Shown in pieces: positions 1-6,823 of a stretch of 28,514 nt of DNA. Below the pieces are notes generated by a model. It was not told where the DNA came from. It did no database searches and saw only the letters and a list, made by a program, of their open reading frames with translations. Within the stretch, counting starts at the first letter, position 1. Every line of letters begins with the position of its first letter. The stretch spans positions 1 through 28,514 of IMG/VR virus record IMGVR_UViG_3300042288_002168; one strand, written 5' to 3'. Source of the DNA: a virus. The position numbers and the translations under genes were made by a program.

Positions 1-396
1 ACAATACTCCACCAACAAATGCAGCACTACCAGGATAAGTACCTGATGGAGTCGTTACTGTATCAGTAGCAGGATTGTATATTCTTGCTGTAGTTGAATT
101 GAAAGGTACACAAAAAACTCTTCCATCGGGTAACAATACTCCACCAACAAATGCAAGATTACCAGGATAAGTACCTGATGGAGTCGTTACTGTATCAGTA
201 GCAGGATTGTATATTCTTGCTGTAGTTGAATTGAAAGGTACACAAAAAACTCTTCCATCGGGTAACAATACTCCACCAAAAAATGCACCACCACCAGGAT
301 AAGTACCTGATGGAGTCGTTACAATGTCGGACAAAGTTCCGTAATTGTAATTACGGGCTGCCATAAAATTAGCAACGGGTTCGAGAGGAAAATAGT
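1..396. repeat. 132-bp tandem coding repeats
   Basis: Three units start at 1, 133 and 265 with exact 132-bp spacing, the third diverging after about 57 bp. They lie in frame in the partial minus-strand propeller-like gene (44 residues per unit). The units differ mainly in two or three codons. Confidence 0.9.
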
Positions 397-451
397 AGTT
401 TGGAAAAGAAGAGTTCTTCCCCAATACCACCATTCTAGTAGAAGGTCTCAT
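1..451 (-). CDS. Partial repeat protein, propeller/Kelch-like, probable tail fibre or adhesin
   Basis: The gene starts at ATG 449-451, overlapping the stop of the upstream gene as ATGA, and remains open to the left edge, so only about 150 N-terminal residues are seen. After a unique N-terminus of roughly 45 residues the protein is built from 44-residue units (132 bp). Each unit carries the phrases LLPDGRVFCVP, ARIYNPATD and TPSGTYPG, which resemble Kelch or galactose-oxidase type propeller blades. Three copies begin at 265, 133 and 1 (plus-strand numbering). They are almost identical at DNA level except just after YPG. Position at the end of a late gene series suggests a virion-surface or receptor-binding role; that is inference. 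The full length and number of blades cannot be known here. Confidence 0.7.
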   Translation of the reverse strand, partial: MRPSTRMVVLGKNSSFPNYYFPLEPVANFMAARNYNYGTLSDIVTTPSGTYPGGGAFFGGVLLPDGRVFCVPFNSTTARIYNPATDTVTTPSGTYPGNLAFVGGVLLPDGRVFCVPFNSTTARIYNPATDTVTTPSGTYPGSAAFVGGVL

Positions 452-1506
452 GGTGCAAAACTCCTAGCACGAATAGTAAAACTCTCACTATTTGCAGCAG
501 GTGTGAAAGCACCATTAGTAACCACATATCCAAACAGAGAAGTACCTGTTAGTTTATAAAGTTGGTTCAAGTTTCTTGTTTCAGCAACTACACTACCACC
601 ACCTTGAGCTAATAATGCAAATAAATTAATTCCTCTAGGAGTTAGAATACTTGCTCTATCCCCAGATGATATAGAAAATGCTAAGTTATCTGCTATTGCT
701 GATGGTGGAGTAACGCCGTATAGATATATCGTAAAGCTACTCATACCACTAGGAACTGCTGTGATATTAAAAATAATATCTAAGCTTTCAATAAATATAA
801 ATCCACCACTAGCACCAATATTTGTCAACTCAAATACACCGCCATAAACATCATTAGCCGTATACGGTGTAACGTTAGCAGGTCTTGTTACTAGCCTCGA
901 TGCAACATAAGCTAGTCCTGCTGGAGCAGTAGCCATGCTTACAGGTTGTGTCGTTTGGAAGAATGTTCCGGTTACAGGAATCTTCCCTCCGACTAATTCT
1001 GGGAAGCGATCGCTCAACAATTGAAAAATATCACCCAGTGCTTTAAACGCACCAGAAACCCATCCCAACAAACCTACACCACCTGTAGGCATGGTGGCAG
1101 TATCTATTTTATTGCCAAGGTCAATAGTGGTTGATTCACCACTACTAGCAGCCGGAGCTATCAATAAATTGCTCTTTACTGCAAGCAATTCAACCACAGC
1201 AGTACCAGATTCAATGGTAGGAACTATTTTTATCTGGCTAAATGCAGTAGAATTTATCCCATACTGCCCAGCAGTTGTGATAGTTGCAGATTCAGTGTTG
1301 TCGGACAGCCGATAAACATCGATCGCACTCCAACTCGTTCCACTGACTGAACCTTCAAAAGCGAGCGATCCCGTGAAAGTTCCACTAACTGAAATACTTA
1401 CACCTGATAAATCGCCAACAGCAACTTGAATAGGTTGGCTAGAATCCGTAAAACTTAACGACGTTGTTCTATCAATAGCATCAATGGCTTTCTGAAAAGC
1501 TGCCAT
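448..1506 (-). CDS. Probable phage virion/tail-associated protein
   Basis: This 352-residue protein has no family I can name with certainty. It is rich in Ser, Thr, Gly and Ala, has almost no Cys, and is dominated by short beta-strand-like segments, as is usual for phage tail or baseplate proteins. Residues about 20-110 (phrases VSGTFTGSLAFEGS and YRLSD) read like a beta-sandwich domain often seen in phage structural proteins. Residues 215-350 form a second beta-rich block. Its stop overlaps the start of the propeller-like gene by ATGA, so the two are probably translated together and may form one fibre or baseplate assembly. A terminator lies just upstream at 1541-1574, so it probably has its own promoter. 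No strong Shine-Dalgarno sequence is seen. The structural role is inferred from composition and neighbours. Confidence 0.65.
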   Translation of the reverse strand: MAAFQKAIDAIDRTTSLSFTDSSQPIQVAVGDLSGVSISVSGTFTGSLAFEGSVSGTSWSAIDVYRLSDNTESATITTAGQYGINSTAFSQIKIVPTIESGTAVVELLAVKSNLLIAPAASSGESTTIDLGNKIDTATMPTGGVGLLGWVSGAFKALGDIFQLLSDRFPELVGGKIPVTGTFFQTTQPVSMATAPAGLAYVASRLVTRPANVTPYTANDVYGGVFELTNIGASGGFIFIESLDIIFNITAVPSGMSSFTIYLYGVTPPSAIADNLAFSISSGDRASILTPRGINLFALLAQGGGSVVAETRNLNQLYKLTGTSLFGYVVTNGAFTPAANSESFTIRARSFAP

Positions 1507-1540
1507 AAAATATTAAATACCAATAACTATCATAATTATA

Positions 1541-1574
1541 ACAAACAAAACCGCACATCAAGGGATGCACGGTT
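1541..1574 (-). terminator. Rho-independent terminator after the HTH gene
   Basis: On the minus strand AACCG pairs with CGGTT and CATC with GATG around the loop CCTT, with one 2-nt internal loop, and a T-rich run follows. It lies about 60 bp past the stop of the gene at 1635-2162. Confidence 0.7.
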
Positions 1575-1587
1575 TCCGAGTTCGTTG

Positions 1588-1629
1588 TAAAAATTCAGTA
1601 TAAATTAGGAGAGTTAAAAATATTCTAGC
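1588..1629 (-). repeat. Copy 1 of a repeated 3'-UTR element
   Basis: The 15-mer TAAAAATTCAGTATA (plus strand) at 1588-1602, followed by GAG...TAAAAATATTCTAGC, is repeated almost unchanged at 2281-2324. Both copies sit between a stop codon and a terminator. Confidence 0.75.
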
Positions 1630-1634
1630 ATGAA

Positions 1635-2162
1635 CTACGGCTGTTTTTTCTCAATTTTGTACCACACACCACTAGACTTCTTGAATTTGAATCCATAAGC
1701 CTGTCGTGGCAATTGAGGCATATCCAAAATTTCTAGTAATTCTTCCTTGGTTCGCTCCCAACCATTAGCTGCGTGTTCATCTAATCGTCGCAACATTTCA
1801 TCAGGGTGAGGACGATTAAACTGAGAAGCTACAGCCATCAAAAAGTCTTGATTACTGGGAATAATATCATCTATAGGTATACCTATAGATTCACCAACCC
1901 GTTCAGTTTTGTATTCTGCTACTGTTTCCATGTCGGCATAATTATAATTAAATTCTGCCATTACTTTACCACTTTTTAAATGCTCATGCAAAGCGTCTAA
2001 TATCTCTACTTGATATTGATAAATGTATGATTTCCTCTTATCTCCAGGCTGTTTAAATGTTTTAATTCTTAAATAGTTTAACCTGTTATTCAAAGTCTGA
2101 TCTGATATTCCATACTTAGCTTCAAGCGATCGCAGAAGTACAGGAGTATTATTGAGTTCCAT
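1635..2162 (-). CDS. Helix-turn-helix DNA-binding protein, probable phage regulator
   Basis: The 175-residue product starts with a segment (residues about 8-45, including LRSLEAKYGISDQTLNNRL) that reads as a MerR/excisionase-like helix-turn-helix. A basic stretch KQPGDKRKSYIY and a helical region follow. The C-terminal half (about 100-175) is a charged domain I do not recognise. The start ATG at 2160-2162 follows a weak AGGGTG-type ribosome site. The gene sits alone between two terminators. A 20-bp dyad (TCTATAG, 6 nt, CTATAGA) lies at 2210-2229 just upstream, and a perfect 20-bp palindrome with the same arms lies inside the gene at 1870-1889, which suggests autoregulation. DNA binding is inferred; the target is not shown. 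Confidence 0.6.
   Translation of the reverse strand: MELNNTPVLLRSLEAKYGISDQTLNNRLNYLRIKTFKQPGDKRKSYIYQYQVEILDALHEHLKSGKVMAEFNYNYADMETVAEYKTERVGESIGIPIDDIIPSNQDFLMAVASQFNRPHPDEMLRRLDEHAANGWERTKEELLEILDMPQLPRQAYGFKFKKSSGVWYKIEKKQP
1870..1889. promoter_or_regulatory. Perfect 20-bp palindrome inside the HTH gene
   Basis: TCTATAGGTATACCTATAGA is its own reverse complement. It shares its seven-base arms and total length with the dyad in the upstream region of the same gene. Confidence 0.55.
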
Positions 2163-2209
2163 GCCGACACCCTAGTTATTGTAAGTACAGGATATCATGA
2201 GTTGGTGTT

Positions 2210-2229
2210 TCTATAGTTATATCTATAGA
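2210..2229. promoter_or_regulatory. Operator-like dyad upstream of the HTH gene
   Basis: TCTATAG and CTATAGA flank a 6-nt centre. It lies 48 bp upstream of the HTH gene's ATG and next to the terminator of the preceding gene, as expected for an operator of that gene. Confidence 0.5.
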
Positions 2230-2261
2230 CACAAAAAAGCCACACTTTACGCGGAGTGTGG
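2230..2261 (-). terminator. Rho-independent terminator after the gpG-like gene
   Basis: On the minus strand CCACACT pairs with AGTGTGG around CCGCGTAA, followed by CTTTTTT. It ends the transcript of the gene at 2326-2760. Confidence 0.85.
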
Positions 2262-2280
2262 TGGTTTGTTGGGGTTGATA

Positions 2281-2324
2281 TAAAAATTCAGTATATTAAG
2301 ATGGGAGATATAAAAATATTATAG
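2281..2324 (-). repeat. Copy 2 of the repeated 3'-UTR element
   Basis: It repeats the 1588-1629 element, with the same 15-mer and a GAGATATAAAAATATTATAGC-like tail, in the same place relative to a stop codon and a terminator. Confidence 0.75.
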
Positions 2325-2325
2325 C

Positions 2326-2760
2326 TTAAATATCCTCCAAATAATCATTAATAATATTCAAAATTTCCTGTTTATCTTCTTCATTAATTCCCAGTATTTT
2401 TCTTTGGGGAACACCAATACCAAATTGATGTTTATATGCTTTGGCATCATTAATCCCAATTGTACAAGAAGTAGGAGTAACTTTATAATTTACCCTACTT
2501 CTCATTAATCCAGTTCGTTGCAATATTCTGAGTATTTTACCCTCAGATCGCTTGAGTCGGATAGTAAATATTGACAACGGTTTCCAAGGTCTACCGTCCG
2601 GGTCTACTTCCTGCTGAAACCGCAAATCAACAGATGCAATCCCGTATTCGCCAATCTCCTGCATTACAGGAGATAAATTACTGGTTTTGCTCAGTAATTT
2701 GGTTAGTGCCTCCTGAATGGCTTTGTCTTCATACTTGATTGAGAAGCTGGGGTCTGACAT
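2326..2760 (-). CDS. Phage virion morphogenesis protein, Mu gpG-like
   Basis: The 144-residue protein carries the hallmarks of the gpG/phage virion morphogenesis family (tail completion or head-tail joining): the motif DPDGRPWKPL at 53-62, then LQRTGLMRSRV, HQFG at 111-114 and PQRKILGI at 118-125. Length fits the family. In Mu, gpG follows the minor head protein gpF. Here a gpF-like gene lies at 7142-9046 on the same strand, but some 4.4 kb of unrelated genes intervene. The protein would act in virion assembly. The start ATG at 2758-2760 has no clear Shine-Dalgarno sequence. The family call is confident; the precise step in assembly is not shown. Confidence 0.85.
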   Translation of the reverse strand: MSDPSFSIKYEDKAIQEALTKLLSKTSNLSPVMQEIGEYGIASVDLRFQQEVDPDGRPWKPLSIFTIRLKRSEGKILRILQRTGLMRSRVNYKVTPTSCTIGINDAKAYKHQFGIGVPQRKILGINEEDKQEILNIINDYLEDI

Positions 2761-2914
2761 ATTGTGGGGTGATCGCTAGTGGATGCGATCGCACTATTAT
2801 TCTATCAAAAAGCTATGCTGCCATCTCGCTATCATTAATAACTCACCTTTGTTTTTGCGATCGCTATGTATTTTGAAGTTCTATTAATCTTTCTTGATGT
2901 ATTTCTAGTTTCAG

Positions 2915-3049
2915 CTAATTAGATGCAACGTATTTTCTCCGCCAAGGATAAGCAATCCCGTCGTTCCTAACAAAATCTTGCTTGTCCTTGTCAAAAATAC
3001 CATATCCTCCGGACGGAAGTGTTTTTACCGTAAATCTCTTGTTTGCCAT
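2915..3049 (-). CDS. Small 44-residue protein
   Basis: ATG at 3047-3049 is preceded by GGAG eight bases upstream, and the frame runs 44 codons to a TAG. The product begins MANKRFTVKTLPSGGYGIFD and ends with a basic WRRKYVASN tail. The ribosome site lies inside the end of the upstream gene, whose stop is 2 bp away, so the pair is probably translated together. The pattern of beta-like segments around GGYGIFD resembles short cyanobacterial phage or plasmid proteins of unknown function. I do not recognise a named family. Confidence 0.6.
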   Translation of the reverse strand: MANKRFTVKTLPSGGYGIFDKDKQDFVRNDGIAYPWRRKYVASN

Positions 3050-3051
3050 GA

Positions 3052-3381
3052 TTATTCTCCTAATGTTTTAGCGATCGCTTGCTGTTGCTTAGTCAAAAAT
3101 TCTTTCACCTCTAACAAAGCATTTCCTAAAGGCATACTTTTTAGCGATCTGACAAGAACATGATTGTACTTGAAGTTTCCAGCAGCAACAGTGTAAACGA
3201 AACTGCCAGAACTCATCTGGTCTAAATTAATCACAAAGCAACCACAAGAAAACGCAACATCAATTCCCTCGAAAACTATTAAATCGGGACAAGGAAAATG
3301 TTCTTTGATTCTGTTAATTATTTCATCCACAGGCATACACGCAAGATTGGGTCTATTGAATGTTATTTTTTCTTCCTGCAT
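3052..3381 (-). CDS. Hypothetical protein, 109 residues
   Basis: No family is recognised. The protein has three cysteines in the middle (FPCPDL and FSCGCF) and a mixed alpha/beta pattern, then a C-terminal helix rich in Lys, Gln and Ala (EFLTKQQQAIAKTL). GGAG lies nine bases before the start. It is the fourth gene of a minus-strand series (4354 down to 2915) containing a PadR-like regulator, and its end carries the ribosome site of the 44-codon gene that follows. Confidence 0.55.
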   Translation of the reverse strand: MQEEKITFNRPNLACMPVDEIINRIKEHFPCPDLIVFEGIDVAFSCGCFVINLDQMSSGSFVYTVAAGNFKYNHVLVRSLKSMPLGNALLEVKEFLTKQQQAIAKTLGE

Positions 3382-3462
3382 TTTCTTTCTCCGAATTACT
3401 TAACTTTTTAATGAAGCGCGATCGCTCACTCTTTACAAACTCTGCATTTTATAGAGCGATCA

Positions 3463-3687
3463 CTAGTCGGCATCATCAGAATAATCTGGGCTATCCCCAG
3501 TTATTAGCTCAAATATTTCTTCAGCTATCATCAGAGATTGTCTTTCTCTTGGGTCATCAAGGGGTTCTTTTCTGAAGAAATAGCCAGGCTCTTGTCTTTT
3601 AACACCGTGCATACGCATATACACAATATTGGAAATATCCTCAACAAACTCTCTTTGTGTACAGTCAAATTCCATGTCAATTTTCAT
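3463..3687 (-). CDS. Hypothetical protein, 74 residues, acidic C-terminus
   Basis: The start ATG overlaps the end of the PadR-like gene by 11 bp, a sign of translational coupling. The product is short and ends in an Asp-rich tail (SPDYSDDAD). Residues about 10-30 and 50-65 look helical. No motif is recognised. It may work with the PadR-like regulator made from the same transcript, but nothing in the sequence proves this. Confidence 0.5.
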   Translation of the reverse strand: MKIDMEFDCTQREFVEDISNIVYMRMHGVKRQEPGYFFRKEPLDDPRERQSLMIAEEIFELITGDSPDYSDDAD

Positions 3688-3973
3688 TCACTTTCTCCCA
3701 ATTATTTAGCTTTTCAAAACCTTCATTAATCGCGCTCAAAGTATCAATTCCCAACTCAGTCAATTTGTAGTAATCGCGGACAGTTCCGTTGGCTGCTTCA
3801 GTGAGTCTAGATACTAGCTTTTCTTTTCGTAATCGCCGCAGGGATGGATATAAAGTACCTTCCCTGATATGGCGATCGCAGCACTCAAGTAATGCCTTAG
3901 CTATTTCCGCCCCGTACATTTCTCTGTGTGCGATCGCTCTTAAAATTAATTCTTCAGACGGTGACAATTTCAT
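3677..3973 (-). CDS. PadR-family transcriptional regulator
   Basis: The 98-residue protein is a winged helix of PadR type: an N-terminal helix pair with MYGAEIAKAL (19-28), then the diagnostic REGTLYPSLRRLRKEKLV (37-54) including the recognition helix, and a wing ending in DYYKLTELG (67-75). It has only a short C-terminal helix, so it belongs to the small PadR type that dimerises through its last helix. It lies 3 bp after the gene at 3977-4354 and overlaps the next gene by 11 bp. It probably represses a nearby promoter; the effector is unknown. Regulators of this kind are usual cargo on mobile elements. Confidence 0.85.
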   Translation of the reverse strand: MKLSPSEELILRAIAHREMYGAEIAKALLECCDRHIREGTLYPSLRRLRKEKLVSRLTEAANGTVRDYYKLTELGIDTLSAINEGFEKLNNWEKVNEN

Positions 3974-3976
3974 GGG

Positions 3977-4354
3977 TTATAGGTTAGGAGCGATCGCTAA
4001 ATTTCTCTTTTGCCAAAGAAGCGAGCGATCGCTAAGTACATCCTCCCAGTGAAAGTAATCAGCAACACCGTCTTTGGCGTAGTGAGTTAATATTGACTCT
4101 TGCTCCTCTGGGGTAAAACTACTCAATCTGTAAGACTTATAAGAGCGATTATCCTTACTGCCGTATTCCATCAAGAAGGATTTGAGTGGACACTCGACGA
4201 CGTAATAGTAATTATCCTGAGCAGGATATACAGTTTTATGACCAATATTGCATTTTCTGGCGTACTCTTCTAATTCCTGCTTGTTCGTGGAGGTTTGTAT
4301 GGGCGATTTTTCTGCCTCGTCAATTCCATCATTTTCTAGAATCATGTACAACAT
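3977..4354 (-). CDS. Hypothetical protein, 125 residues
   Basis: First gene of the minus-strand series that includes the PadR-like regulator, whose start lies 3 bp after this stop. The product has a beta-rich middle (YYYVVECPLKSF, about 49-60) and a helical C-terminal half with several aromatic residues (YFHWEDVL). There is no signal peptide or membrane segment. I do not recognise it. The alternative starts are ATG codons 1 and 4, close together; the first is given. Confidence 0.5.
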   Translation of the reverse strand: MLYMILENDGIDEAEKSPIQTSTNKQELEEYARKCNIGHKTVYPAQDNYYYVVECPLKSFLMEYGSKDNRSYKSYRLSSFTPEEQESILTHYAKDGVADYFHWEDVLSDRSLLWQKRNLAIAPNL

Positions 4355-4905
4355 GACTTTTAATTCCCCTTGCTATCTAAATTTCAATGTACATCGAATT
4401 ATAGATAATGTCAACTACTTAAACTAAAATCCCTGCTGCAACTAAATTATTTATATCCTAGTGTTTGATATTCAACAACTAATAACCAACAATACTTACA
4501 ATATGTAATCAAATAAAGCAGCAAATTTGACATCCTGCTTAAAAGCAAAATATCAGCGATCGCAAATCACAACGCATCTAAAACCCTTGCAGAATCAGCA
4601 CTTTTCGGGAAGTAGTTACAAAATCCTCCTCGTTAGACAAACACGCTTAATTTAATTAAAATTCTTTTTGATTTAATTTTTTTAATTTTAATTCTTCTCT
4701 TTGATTAAGAGAAATTAGCTCTTGAATAATTATGAGAATGCTTTTGTAACTATTTTCAAAATTACGTAAAATCAATGCTTTTGGATACTTGCTATTTTCA
4801 CTGAGATGGACTAGAATGCTATCAATGGACAAAACGCCCCAGTAGTATCGAGCTACCAAGACGTTTTTTATCAGTCCACTCCGATCACAAACCGATCTAA
4901 AGTAA
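4355..4905. other. 551-bp intergenic region between divergent genes
   Basis: AT-rich DNA between the minus-strand PadR series and the plus-strand gene at 4906. It must hold promoters for both directions. I see no convincing -35/-10 pair, RNA gene or long repeat. Poly-T and poly-A tracts lie at about 4650-4700. A weak minus-strand frame at 4656-4859, opening only at TTG, is not accepted as a gene. Confidence 0.5.
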
Positions 4906-5802
4906 ATGAATCATACCCTTGAACTGCCCCAATTGCAAGGTACGACCGTACTAAGTAAGCAAGAAATCCTAGAAACCCGCGAATTGGCCTTTGAAGTTGC
5001 CAATAGCTTGAGCGTCAGAAAACTCCTAACTCACATGGGAATCCTCAACTCTATGGCATGGAGAGCCGCTATAGATTATGGAGCTATATATAAGGATGAC
5101 ATTGGAGTTTACAGAATCATTCCTGAGAAATGGGAAAACCTTCTAGCCTGTTCTGCTGCTGGAGATGTGCAAATTACAGTCTCAATCGAATGGACAGAAG
5201 ATTATCTAAAACAGTGCTGGCCAACAGCATTTTATAACGATGTCACCCTACGAGCTTACCGTGCCAAGCATTTAGAGTTAGGCTTGTTCTACTACGACAT
5301 AGCGAATCGTCCTAGAGGTGCAGCATGGGGACATAAACATGGTGTTCCCTGTCAGGGAGTTGCTACATCCCCAATACTGGAAAGGTTTGATATCGCTAGA
5401 ACCCTCATCTTCTATCAAGTTTTTGATCAGGTTCGTAGAGATAAAGTTGCCAAAAAAGACAAATCTGATGATGCAGCATTTAATTCCATGCCCAAACATG
5501 GGGGAATGGTAATGGTTGAGCTATACAACGCCCTATTTTTCGGCATCGCTGAATTTCATGGTGCATCCTTTGGCAGTAGAGATATTGTCATTGGAGTTGT
5601 AGACCCATTACCAGCAACCAATACCTTTATTTGGAAGTGGAAATACAAAAATACTCTCAGCAAGAATTGGTCACAACATCTCTATCCCCAAGTCTGGCGA
5701 GATATGGTTGACCGAGTTGGGCAAAAAGCAGAACGGGCAATTGAGATTATCACTGACTTAATACGTGAACCACTGGGAGACATAGCAGAAGTGCCGTTTT
5801 GA
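4906..5802 (+). CDS. Hypothetical protein, 298 residues
   Basis: No known domain is recognised. The N-terminal 80 residues look helical and include VRKLLTHMGILNSMAWRAA, which could be a helix-turn-helix but lacks a clear match. The middle is rich in aromatic residues (LGLFYYDI, WGHKHGVPC) and the C-terminus contains an amphipathic helix (VGQKAERAIEIITDLI). There is no signal peptide or membrane segment. It opens a plus-strand group continued by the genes at 5854, 6261 and 6619, each separated by 50-85 bp with HIP1 sites between. It belongs to the block between the gpF-like and gpG-like genes, so it may be accessory cargo. Confidence 0.6.
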   Translation: MNHTLELPQLQGTTVLSKQEILETRELAFEVANSLSVRKLLTHMGILNSMAWRAAIDYGAIYKDDIGVYRIIPEKWENLLACSAAGDVQITVSIEWTEDYLKQCWPTAFYNDVTLRAYRAKHLELGLFYYDIANRPRGAAWGHKHGVPCQGVATSPILERFDIARTLIFYQVFDQVRRDKVAKKDKSDDAAFNSMPKHGGMVMVELYNALFFGIAEFHGASFGSRDIVIGVVDPLPATNTFIWKWKYKNTLSKNWSQHLYPQVWRDMVDRVGQKAERAIEIITDLIREPLGDIAEVPF

Positions 5803-5853
5803 TTAGAGAATGAGCGATCGCATTAACCACATAAATAATCGAGGAATAGAAAA

Positions 5854-6177
5854 ATGATTGACATTCAAAGATTCATTGATTCTGACAACTATAAAACGGT
5901 TGGATATTTCACCAAATCTCATGTAGAAACGAATGAGTTTTTAGAAGCTGCAATAGAAGCATGGGAGGATGAAAATGATTCAGATGAGTTTGTATGCTTG
6001 TTTGCAGCAAGTGATGTTAAGCATGAATATTGGAAAGTAATGAATGACGAAGAAATAGAGGATGAAGGAGTAGGCGATGATGACTTAGAAGAATATTATT
6101 CTTTGTCGAATGATTCAGATCCTCGCTCATTCCCAGTTACCGTAATCTTTTCGGACAAAAGTTACAAGGTAAGATAA
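5854..6177 (+). CDS. Hypothetical acidic protein, 107 residues
   Basis: The start is supported by GAGGAA 10 bases upstream. The protein is very acidic, with clusters such as EDENDSDEF and DEEIEDEGVGDDDLEE, and ends in a short beta-like segment. Such charge is common in DNA-mimic or protein-sequestering phage products, but no specific similarity is seen, so function is left open. It is followed directly by the HU-like gene. Confidence 0.55.
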   Translation: MIDIQRFIDSDNYKTVGYFTKSHVETNEFLEAAIEAWEDENDSDEFVCLFAASDVKHEYWKVMNDEEIEDEGVGDDDLEEYYSLSNDSDPRSFPVTVIFSDKSYKVR

Positions 6178-6260
6178 TTAAGCGATCGCACACCCTAATT
6201 ACTAGCTTTATCAAAATAAATGTGTTTTAATAATTATCAAGTCCAGATTATTAGAACATC

Positions 6261-6548
6261 ATGAATAAAGCAGAATTAGTTGATGTGATCGCTATCGAAT
6301 TACCAGGAACAACAAAAAAAAGTGTTAACCAATTCCTAAACGCTTTGACTAAAGTTATTTCTGAATCTGTAGCTGAAGGTGAAAAAATCACTATCGTCGG
6401 ATTTGGAACTTTTGAAGCTGCACAAGTCAAAGAACGCAATGGACGTAACCCCAAAACCAATGAACCTATGCTCATCCCTAGCAGTGTAAAACCAAAGTTT
6501 ACACCTGGAAAAGAGTTCAAAGAAAAAGTTTTGGCAGCAAGCAAATAG
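6261..6548 (+). CDS. HU-family DNA-binding protein
   Basis: The 95-residue protein is a full-length HU/IHF homologue: MNKAELVDVIA at the start, VGFGTFEAAQVKER at 46-59, the DNA-intercalating arm around GRNPKTNEPM (61-70) and the closing PKFTPGKEFKEKV. It would bind and bend DNA as a dimer. HU genes are normally chromosomal, but cyanobacterial phages and plasmids carry their own copies, and HU or IHF aids phage transposition, packaging and repression. The neighbours here are unknown accessory genes, so it is probably a second HU of the element. No strong Shine-Dalgarno sequence is visible. Confidence 0.92.
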   Translation: MNKAELVDVIAIELPGTTKKSVNQFLNALTKVISESVAEGEKITIVGFGTFEAAQVKERNGRNPKTNEPMLIPSSVKPKFTPGKEFKEKVLAASK

Positions 6549-6618
6549 TTTTTAGGCGATCGTTCTTGTGGGCGCTCGCATATTAATAAATTTATATAAC
6601 ATTAATTAGGGAGGAGAA

Positions 6619-6816
6619 ATGGACTCAATTCAAGAAGTAGCTCGATCTTTGGAAATTGCATTAGGCAATAATTACAAAGTTCAAACATGGACTAATATCG
6701 TATTCGAGAACAACATGATAATAGGTACGTTCAAACAATTTAATGACCCCAAACACTACATTATAGCAGTATCGAAAGACTCTGATGATTTTATTTTAGC
6801 TGAAATAAACGAGTGA
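6619..6816 (+). CDS. Small hypothetical protein, 65 residues
   Basis: A strong ribosome site (GGGAGGAG, about five bases before ATG) supports translation. The product has an N-terminal helix (SIQEVARSLEIALG), then beta-like segments. I do not recognise it. It is the last plus-strand gene before the IS200/IS605-like remnant, which begins within about 10-20 bp of its stop codon. Confidence 0.6.
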   Translation: MDSIQEVARSLEIALGNNYKVQTWTNIVFENNMIIGTFKQFNDPKHYIIAVSKDSDDFILAEINE

Positions 6817-6823
6817 TTTAGCT

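Noticed and set aside
1-396. CRISPR or long non-coding repeat at the left edge
   Set aside because: The 132-bp units are in frame and encode propeller-like blades.
1588-2325. Promoters in the repeated 3'-UTR elements (TATAAT-like word in copy 2)
   Set aside because: No -35 lies at a suitable distance, and any RNA would run directly into the terminator that follows.
4656-4859. Minus-strand frame of 67 codons
   Set aside because: It opens only at TTG, has no ribosome site, and its Lys/Leu/Ile/Asn-rich composition follows the AT-rich DNA.
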